Under the pieces are notes generated by a model. That model worked only from the letters and a program-made list of their open reading frames with translations. It was not told the origin of the DNA and did not search any database. 18,679 nucleotides of DNA from CAZILN01 sp964540005 (GTDB taxonomy: Bacteria; Bacteroidota; Bacteroidia; Bacteroidales; SM23-62), in assembly GCA_964540005.1 (NCBI GenBank), contig CAZILN010000393.1:1-18679 (forward strand), read 5' to 3'. Position numbers and translations under genes: made by a program. Positions 13,639 through 18,679 of the stretch are shown here, piece after piece. Numbering within the stretch: position 1 is the first letter of the stretch; each line of letters opens with the position of its first letter.

Positions 13639-14756
13639 CTGCTTCTTTTATGGTCCACAAAATTTACAAATAACAACAGTGCATTAAAGACCGGTATCAT
13701 AAAATCAAGCAAGGGCGAAATTAGCAATAATTGCTTTTCATGCAAATGCCGGCTTGCATAATAAAATATCAACATTTGTGCCAGTAGTCGTGTAAAAAAA
13801 ACCGGGAATATTACTACAGGCCAGAAGGAGCTGGAAATTAAGAAGATGAAACTTAAATAGAATCCCATCCTGCTCAGGTTTTCGGTCCCGATAAGCATCT
13901 TTGATGAACCGCGGTACCTGGGGGCGGTCAGCAGGTGCCTTCTCTTCTGGTAGTACCAGTTTTTCCATGTAAGTTCCGGTACTGAGCGGGTATGCGCCTG
14001 CTCACTGATCTCTATCCTGGTATTGTATTTTCGTGCTACCTGGTTTATAAACAGATCATCGTCTCCTGATATTATATGCGTGTGCCCGGCAAATCCCTTA
14101 TTACTGAAGAACAAGGATTTCCTGTAGGCCAGGTTACGTCCAACTCCCATATATGGCCTGCCTGCCAGGGCAAAAGTAAAATACTGCAGTGCAATAAACA
14201 GGGTATCGAACCGGATGATTATGTTCAGCAATCCTTTTGTCCGGGTATATCCTCCGTATCCCAGGACCACCCCCGTGTCTTTATCAAAGTTGCGCTGCAT
14301 CCTGCTCAGCCAGTGTTTGGACTGTGGACGGCAATCTGCATCGGTCATCAACAGCCATTCGAATCTTGCCGCTTTGATACCGATGGTAATTGCCAGTTTT
14401 TTTCCCCGGCTGAAATCTTTACCTTCCTTAATGGAACTTATTTTCAGGTGCGGGTAGGTCTTCTGCAGCTCCCGGAGCAGGTCCCCTGTTCCGTCTCCCG
14501 AACGGTCATCCACCACAACCACTTCAAAAGCAGGGTAATCCTGCTGTAAAATAAGGGGGAGGTTACGACGCAGGTTTTCTTTCTCGTTACGTGCACAGAT
14601 TATTACGGATACAGGGAGTCTTGAGTGATAAGCCCTCTTTGGCCAGTGCAGGATAAAACGGGAATAGATCCCCAGCCAGTATACTAATTGGGTGGCCGCA
14701 GATAATAAGAATATTGCCAGGACTATCTCGTTAAGATACCTTATAATGAATTGCAC
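13629..14756 (-). CDS. Membrane-associated family 2 glycosyltransferase
   Basis: 375 aa, starting with GTG at 14756; an in-frame TGA stands seven codons upstream and no ATG lies between. Layout: membrane helix at ~10-35, GT-A catalytic domain at ~47-280, and two or three hydrophobic segments at ~295-370. Family 2 motifs: SVIICARNEKENL (50-62), VVVVDDRSGDGT (79-90), the nucleotide-sugar/metal site TDAD (138-141), the acidic acceptor motif GDDD (231-234) and YQKRRHLL (269-276), corresponding to the QxxRW-type motif of processive or lipid-acceptor enzymes. The substrate is unknown; the membrane ends suggest a lipid or polysaccharide acceptor at the inner face of the inner membrane. It is the first gene of the operon with the ECF sigma factor and rsmG, and divergent from tgt. 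Confidence 0.88.
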   Translation of the reverse strand: MQFIIRYLNEIVLAIFLLSAATQLVYWLGIYSRFILHWPKRAYHSRLPVSVIICARNEKENLRRNLPLILQQDYPAFEVVVVDDRSGDGTGDLLRELQKTYPHLKISSIKEGKDFSRGKKLAITIGIKAARFEWLLMTDADCRPQSKHWLSRMQRNFDKDTGVVLGYGGYTRTKGLLNIIIRFDTLFIALQYFTFALAGRPYMGVGRNLAYRKSLFFSNKGFAGHTHIISGDDDLFINQVARKYNTRIEISEQAHTRSVPELTWKNWYYQKRRHLLTAPRYRGSSKMLIGTENLSRMGFYLSFIFLISSSFWPVVIFPVFFTRLLAQMLIFYYASRHLHEKQLLLISPLLDFMIPVFNALLLFVNFVDHKRSRWN

Positions 14757-14782
14757 GTAAATGGTTTTGTAATGAGATCAGG

Positions 14783-14806
14783 CAATTTTATTAAAGATTT
14801 AGCTAG
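14783..14806 (-). promoter_or_regulatory. Weak promoter candidate for the GT2-sigma-rsmG operon
   Basis: The minus strand has TAAAATTG (14783-14790), one mismatch from TAnnTTTG, preceded after a short 16-nt spacer by TTTG. Reported because the region must hold a minus-strand promoter; the match itself is weak. Confidence 0.25.
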
Positions 14807-14855
14807 CAAACAAATTAGCTGCGATAAGGCTTTCAGTTTTTATCCACATTTAAAG

Positions 14856-14863
14856 TATATTTG
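14856..14863 (+). promoter_or_regulatory. Bacteroidota-type -7 box upstream of tgt
   Basis: TATATTTG is an exact TAnnTTTG match. The -33 element is poor (TTTC or T-rich around 14831-14840). The start site would be near 14870, leaving a leader of only about 12 nt that contains GGGGGA (14874-14879) just before the ATG at 14882. The box position argues against the ATG-less upstream extension of tgt. Confidence 0.55.
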
Positions 14864-14881
14864 CGCATACCCCGGGGGAAT

Positions 14882-16012
14882 ATGAAGTTTGAAATAATCA
14901 GTAAAGATGATAAGTCGGCAGCCCGTACGGGAAGGATCAAATGCCCTCACGGGCAGATTGAAACCCCCGTTTTTATGCCGGTGGGAACTACAGGAACCGT
15001 TAAAGGGGTTCATCAGCATGAGTTAAAGGGAGATGTTAATGCCTCCATCATCCTGGGAAATACTTACCACCTGTTTCTGCGGCCCGGTATAGAAGTAATC
15101 AGGACAGCCGGGGGTATTCACAGGTTTATCGGCTGGGACCGCCCAGTGCTTACTGATAGCGGGGGGTACCAGATCTTCTCCCTGGCAGAACAGAGGAAAA
15201 TCTCTGAATCGGGTGCCGAGTTCCAGTCCCATGTCGATGGGACCAGGCATAAATTTACCCCTGAAAACGTAGTTGATATTCAGAGGATCATAGGAGCCGA
15301 TATCATCATGGCATTCGACGAATGCACACCCTATCCCTGTGAATTTAAAGCGGCACGGGAATCCATGGAGCTGACCCACAGATGGCTTGCAAGGGGCTAT
15401 GAGCATTTTCTGAACACCGAAGCTCTGTACGGATATGATCAGACTCTCCTGCCAATTGTCCAGGGCAGCATCCATGAAAATCTCAGAAAAATGTCTGCCG
15501 AATACGTATCCTCCCTGGATCTTCCCGGGAATGCCATTGGCGGACTATCAGTGGGTGAACCGGCTGAAGAAATGTATGAGATGATTGAACTAGTAAACCT
15601 GATCCTCCCTGACTCAAAACCAAGATACCTGATGGGTGTGGGAACACCTGTGAACATACTCGAAGCGATAGCCCTCGGAGTGGATATGTTCGACTGTGTT
15701 ATGCCGACACGTAACGGGAGGAACGGGATGCTGTTCACTTCACAGGGGATTATAAATATAAAGAACGAGAAGTGGAGGAACGATCATTCCCCGGTTGATC
15801 CGGATGGAAATTCATACGTTGACGCACAATATTCCAGGGCATATCTGCGTCATTTGATCATGTCAAAGGAACTTCTGGGTGGCATGATAGCCAGCCTTCA
15901 CAATCTCTCTTTCTACACCTGGATGATGGCTGAAAGCCGCAGGCAGATATCAGCAGGCAGTTTTGCTTCCTGGAAAAGTAATATGGTCAAAAAATTTTCA
16001 CAGAGGTTATGA
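14882..16012 (+). CDS. tgt: Queuine tRNA-ribosyltransferase (tRNA-guanine transglycosylase)
   Basis: 376 aa from ATG 14882 (MKFEIISKDDKSAARTG). The reading frame is open to 14861, but those codons lie over the promoter box. Tgt exchanges G34 of tRNAs with GUN anticodons for a queuosine precursor (preQ1 in bacteria). Conserved: TPVFMPVGTTGTVKG (28-42), TDSGGYQIFSL with Asp92 as the base-recognition/acid-base Asp, AFDEC (Asp146), GGLSVGEP, and the nucleophile Asp271 in MFDCVMPTRNGRNG. Odd: the zinc site CxCxxC before YSRAYLRHL is missing. Residues 309, 311 and 314 are Gly, Ser and Asp (DPDGNSYVDAQYSRAYLRHL), although the fourth ligand-position His340 in SLHNL is kept. From memory, Bacteroidota Tgt proteins share this loss. 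The gene overlaps the following permease gene by ATGA. Confidence 0.93.
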   Translation: MKFEIISKDDKSAARTGRIKCPHGQIETPVFMPVGTTGTVKGVHQHELKGDVNASIILGNTYHLFLRPGIEVIRTAGGIHRFIGWDRPVLTDSGGYQIFSLAEQRKISESGAEFQSHVDGTRHKFTPENVVDIQRIIGADIIMAFDECTPYPCEFKAARESMELTHRWLARGYEHFLNTEALYGYDQTLLPIVQGSIHENLRKMSAEYVSSLDLPGNAIGGLSVGEPAEEMYEMIELVNLILPDSKPRYLMGVGTPVNILEAIALGVDMFDCVMPTRNGRNGMLFTSQGIINIKNEKWRNDHSPVDPDGNSYVDAQYSRAYLRHLIMSKELLGGMIASLHNLSFYTWMMAESRRQISAGSFASWKSNMVKKFSQRL

Positions 16013-17103
16013 GCCGTTTGGGACTGAAAATCATCGATTTTTATATCATCAGGAAGTTTCTCGGGACATTCATCTTCTGTATTGCACTCATACTGACAAT
16101 AACCGTAATATTTGATTTTTCAGAAAAGATTGACAATTTCATTGATAACGATGCCTCCCTGCGGGGAATTGTATTTGATTACTATCTGAACTTCATTCCT
16201 TATTTTGCGGTGCTGTTCAGCTCCCTTTTTACCTTTATTTCAGTTATATATTTCACATCAAGAATGGCTTACCGCACCGAGATCATTGCCATTATAAGCA
16301 GCGGTATGAGCTTACACAGGTTGATGGTCCCTTACCTGATATCATCCACCATCATCGCCATATTTTCCTTTCTGCTGAGTGACCTGGTAATTCCTGACGC
16401 AAACATGGAACGGTTCAAATTTGAGGAAGACTATATACACAGGAGTCCTGTCAGGTTTACACAACGGAATATTCACAGGCAGATAGAACCGGGGATATTC
16501 ATTTACATGGAGAGTTTCAGCAATGTATCTGATATCGGTCATAAATTTTCAATGGAGAAGTTTGAAGACGGGAAACTGGTATCCAAAATTATTTCGGATT
16601 ACATTAAGTGGGATTCTACCATTAATAAATGGACCATTCGTAATTACTACATCAGGGATATAGGGGAGATGGAAGAAACCGTGACTTCAGGACGGCGCAT
16701 TGATACCACGCTGGCCATACATCCTGACGATTTTAAACACAGGGATAACTGGATGGAAACCATGAGCATCAGGGAACTGAGCTCCTATATTGCCCGTCAG
16801 AAACTGAGAGGAGAATCAAATGTGGTGGCATACCAGGTTGAAAGGCACAAGAGATATGCCTACCCTGTTTCTGCACTGGTGTTGACCCTTATCGGTGTTT
16901 CTGTATCGTCGAGAAAGGTAAAAGGGGGGATCGGAATGCAGATAGGGATAGGATTACTGGTGGCTTTTTCCTATATACTTTTCATGCAGTTTTCGGCGCA
17001 GTTTGCTATAGGAGGCACCCTGAATCCCGGATTTGCCGTATGGTTACCCAATATCATCTTTTCAGGGGTTGCCTTGCTTCTGTACAGGATGGCTCCAAAT
17101 TAA
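16009..17103 (+). CDS. LptF/LptG (YjgP/YjgQ)-family permease of lipopolysaccharide export
   Basis: 364 aa. The layout fits LptF/LptG: three membrane helices in the N-terminal third (about 16-36, 58-83 and 103-127), a periplasmic beta-jellyroll region (~130-265, containing ERFKFEEDYIHRSPVRF and IFIYMESFSN), and three helices at the C-terminus (~285-360). Family features are the basic start DFYIIRKFLGTF, MAYRTEIIAIISSGMSLHRL (coupling helix region that touches the ATPase LptB) and RHKRYAYPVSALVLTLIGVS. In the family, LptF and LptG with LptB2 lift LPS from the inner membrane and pass it to LptC. Which of the two this is cannot be decided; no lptB or second permease gene is in the window. It overlaps tgt by 4 bp (ATGA), so translation is probably coupled. 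Confidence 0.88.
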   Translation: MSRLGLKIIDFYIIRKFLGTFIFCIALILTITVIFDFSEKIDNFIDNDASLRGIVFDYYLNFIPYFAVLFSSLFTFISVIYFTSRMAYRTEIIAIISSGMSLHRLMVPYLISSTIIAIFSFLLSDLVIPDANMERFKFEEDYIHRSPVRFTQRNIHRQIEPGIFIYMESFSNVSDIGHKFSMEKFEDGKLVSKIISDYIKWDSTINKWTIRNYYIRDIGEMEETVTSGRRIDTTLAIHPDDFKHRDNWMETMSIRELSSYIARQKLRGESNVVAYQVERHKRYAYPVSALVLTLIGVSVSSRKVKGGIGMQIGIGLLVAFSYILFMQFSAQFAIGGTLNPGFAVWLPNIIFSGVALLLYRMAPN

Positions 17104-17202
17104 CATGAAAAATTTTTTTTAATGTATATGATTTTGTAATGTTGTAGTCCCATTCCAAAGAACTCAGAACAGATTCAAAATCCATAAAAAAATCCGGAAA
17201 TC

Positions 17203-18679
17203 ATGGCAATGAAGAGAAAAATCCAGGAATTACAGAAGAAGCGCGAGGAAGTCCTGCAGGGAGGTGGTGAGGCAGCCATCGAAAAACAGACTGCAATGGG
17301 AAAACTGACTGCCCGTGAGCGGATCATATCACTGCTTGATGAAGATTCTTTTCATGAATATGACATGTTTGTGGAGCATGAGGCCAAGGATTTTGATATG
17401 GATAAAAAGACCCTTCACGGGGACGGGGTCGTTGTCGGAACCGGCACCATTTATGGGGCCCCTATTTGTATCTTTGCACAGGATTTTACGGTAGCGGGGG
17501 GATCGCTCGGTGTGATGCATGCCCGGAAGATCACCAAGATCATGGATCATGCACTCAAGATGAAAATGCCGCTTATTGGGATCAATGATTCAGGGGGAGC
17601 ACGCATACAGGAAGGCGTTAATTCACTGGCCGGTTATGGAGAGATCTTTTTCAGAAATACCCTTAGTTCCGGTGTGATCCCGCAGATATCTGTCATCCTT
17701 GGACCATGCGCGGGTGGAGCAGTTTATTACCCGGCCCTGACTGATTTTGTCTTTGTGGTGGATAAGATATCCAAGATGTTCATTACCGGACCGGAAGTTA
17801 TTAAGACCGTACTGGGAGAAGAGATCTCAATGGAGGACCTGGGAGGTGCAAGGGTACACAGTGAAATTACCGGCAATGCTCATTTTTACGCTGAAAGTGA
17901 ACAAGAATGCTTTGAGCAGATAAAAAAGCTGATCACTTTTATACCCTGGAGCAACCTTAGGAAAGCCAGAAGGTTCCCACCTAAAGAACCCAGAGAGGAA
18001 TACAATATTGAAAACATTGTCCCCGGCGATCCCAAATTACCCTATGATGTCCGGAATGTAATCCGTGCCATTGTTGATGATTCTGATTTCCTTGAAGTCC
18101 AGAGCATGTGGGCCGCGAACATGGTCATAGGTTTTGGAAGGCTGAACGGGGAAACAGTGGGCTTTGTCTGTAACCAGCCCCTGGTACTGGCCGGGGTCCT
18201 GGATGTAGACTCTTCAGATAAAGCTGCCAGGTTCATACGATTCTGCGATGCCTTTAACATACCGATAATTACTCTGGTTGACCTGCCCGGGTACCTGCCC
18301 GGTGTTGACCAGGAACATGCCGGGGTGATCCGCCACGGGGCCAAGGTGCTTTATGCATACAGCGAGGCAACCGTAGCAAAAATGACTGTCATTCTCAGGA
18401 AAGCATACGGGGGAGGGTATATTGCCATGGCATCCAGGCACCTTCGTGCCGATTTCGTTTTTGCCTGGCCGGGTGCCGAGATTGCAGTTATGGGTCCTGA
18501 AGGGGCCGCCAACATCATCTTCCGGAAAGAGATAGCTTCAGCCGAGGATCCTGAGAAAGTCCGCAAACAGAAGGTAAAGGAATACAAGGATAAATTTGCG
18601 AATCCTTATGTGGCTGCTGCAAAAGGCTATATTGATACTGTCATCGAACCGGCAGAGACAAGGAAGTTATTATTGCATG
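17203..18679 (+). CDS. Acyl-CoA carboxylase carboxyltransferase subunit (MmdA/PccB type), C-terminus cut off
   Basis: Open from ATG 17203 to the window end: 492 codons of an expected ~510-520. It begins MAMKRKIQELQKKREEVLQG. The N-terminal half holds the carboxybiotin/CoA crotonase-type motifs: KMPLIGINDSGGARIQEGV, GPCAGGAVYYPALTDF and the FITGPEVIKTVLGEEIS segment. The C-terminal half has VDLPGYLPGVDQEHAGVIRH, VILRKAYGGGYIAMASRHL and WPGAEIAVMGPEGAANIIF. Such subunits move a carboxyl group between biotin and propionyl- or methylmalonyl-CoA. In GGYIAM an Ile stands where PccB enzymes that prefer propionyl-CoA are recalled to have Asp; this fits the alpha subunit of methylmalonyl-CoA decarboxylase (MmdA) as well, so the substrate is left open. 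The other subunits (biotin carrier, membrane pump or biotin carboxylase) would lie to the right. Confidence 0.9.
   Translation, partial: MAMKRKIQELQKKREEVLQGGGEAAIEKQTAMGKLTARERIISLLDEDSFHEYDMFVEHEAKDFDMDKKTLHGDGVVVGTGTIYGAPICIFAQDFTVAGGSLGVMHARKITKIMDHALKMKMPLIGINDSGGARIQEGVNSLAGYGEIFFRNTLSSGVIPQISVILGPCAGGAVYYPALTDFVFVVDKISKMFITGPEVIKTVLGEEISMEDLGGARVHSEITGNAHFYAESEQECFEQIKKLITFIPWSNLRKARRFPPKEPREEYNIENIVPGDPKLPYDVRNVIRAIVDDSDFLEVQSMWAANMVIGFGRLNGETVGFVCNQPLVLAGVLDVDSSDKAARFIRFCDAFNIPIITLVDLPGYLPGVDQEHAGVIRHGAKVLYAYSEATVAKMTVILRKAYGGGYIAMASRHLRADFVFAWPGAEIAVMGPEGAANIIFRKEIASAEDPEKVRKQKVKEYKDKFANPYVAAAKGYIDTVIEPAETRKLLLH

Noticed and set aside
14076..14549. 157-aa plus-strand frame opposite the GT2 gene
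   Set aside because: Antisense to intact GT2 motifs, no start signal and no recognisable domain.
17104..17202. Promoter upstream of the carboxyltransferase gene (TGATTTTG near 17130)
   Set aside because: One mismatch to TAnnTTTG and no -33 element; too weak to annotate, although a promoter in this 99-bp gap is plausible.
1..18679. tRNA, rRNA, riboswitch or prophage genes
   Set aside because: No cloverleaf-forming segment, rRNA signature, known riboswitch leader or phage gene was recognised by eye.

Overview
The window looks like chromosomal DNA from a member of the Bacteroidota. The reasons are a type IX secretion (T9SS) sorting domain on one protein, TAnnTTTG-type -7 promoter boxes, a kinase-less PASTA protein, a two-component-propeller protein and a Tgt of a type I associate with this phylum. 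Gene density is high and most genes are housekeeping or cell-envelope functions. The genus cannot be fixed from sequence alone.

Left block (1-10373, all on the minus strand, read right to left): a large membrane glycosyltransferase with a TPR tail, an FAD-dependent UDP-galactopyranose-mutase-like oxidoreductase, a membrane-anchored three-PASTA protein, a T9SS-sorted surface protein, an RluD-type pseudouridine synthase, D-Ala-D-Ala ligase, a TPR lipoprotein with its own promoter candidate, and the first 70 codons of a two-component-propeller protein. Spacing from the glycosyltransferase to ddl is tight (overlaps to about 53 bp), so this part is probably one transcript concerned with envelope polysaccharide, peptidoglycan and surface export.

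Middle (about 10433-12113): an IS200/IS605-type element carrying only tnpB, with all RuvC residues and the zinc finger intact. It has a clear right-end hairpin and a candidate reRNA/omega-RNA that overlaps the 3' end of the gene. No tnpA is present. The element lies 59 bp upstream of the glycosyltransferase start. Its left boundary is not certain. Between it and rpmH are two hairpins, one of them a 67-bp imperfect palindrome abutting the rpmH terminator.

Right of that, still on the minus strand: rpmH (L34, 52 aa) with its own promoter and terminator, then rsmG, an ECF sigma factor and a family 2 glycosyltransferase that form a compact operon (order of transcription: glycosyltransferase, sigma, rsmG).

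From 14757 the window switches to the plus strand through a divergent promoter region: tgt and an LptF/LptG-type permease overlap by ATGA. After a 99-bp gap comes an acyl-CoA carboxylase carboxyltransferase subunit (MmdA/PccB type), cut by the window end.

I found no CRISPR array, tRNA, rRNA or prophage. The most interesting items are the tnpB/reRNA locus with its readable guide, the palindromic intergenic segment beside it, the three-part glycosyltransferase fusion, and a Tgt that lacks the three zinc-binding cysteines.
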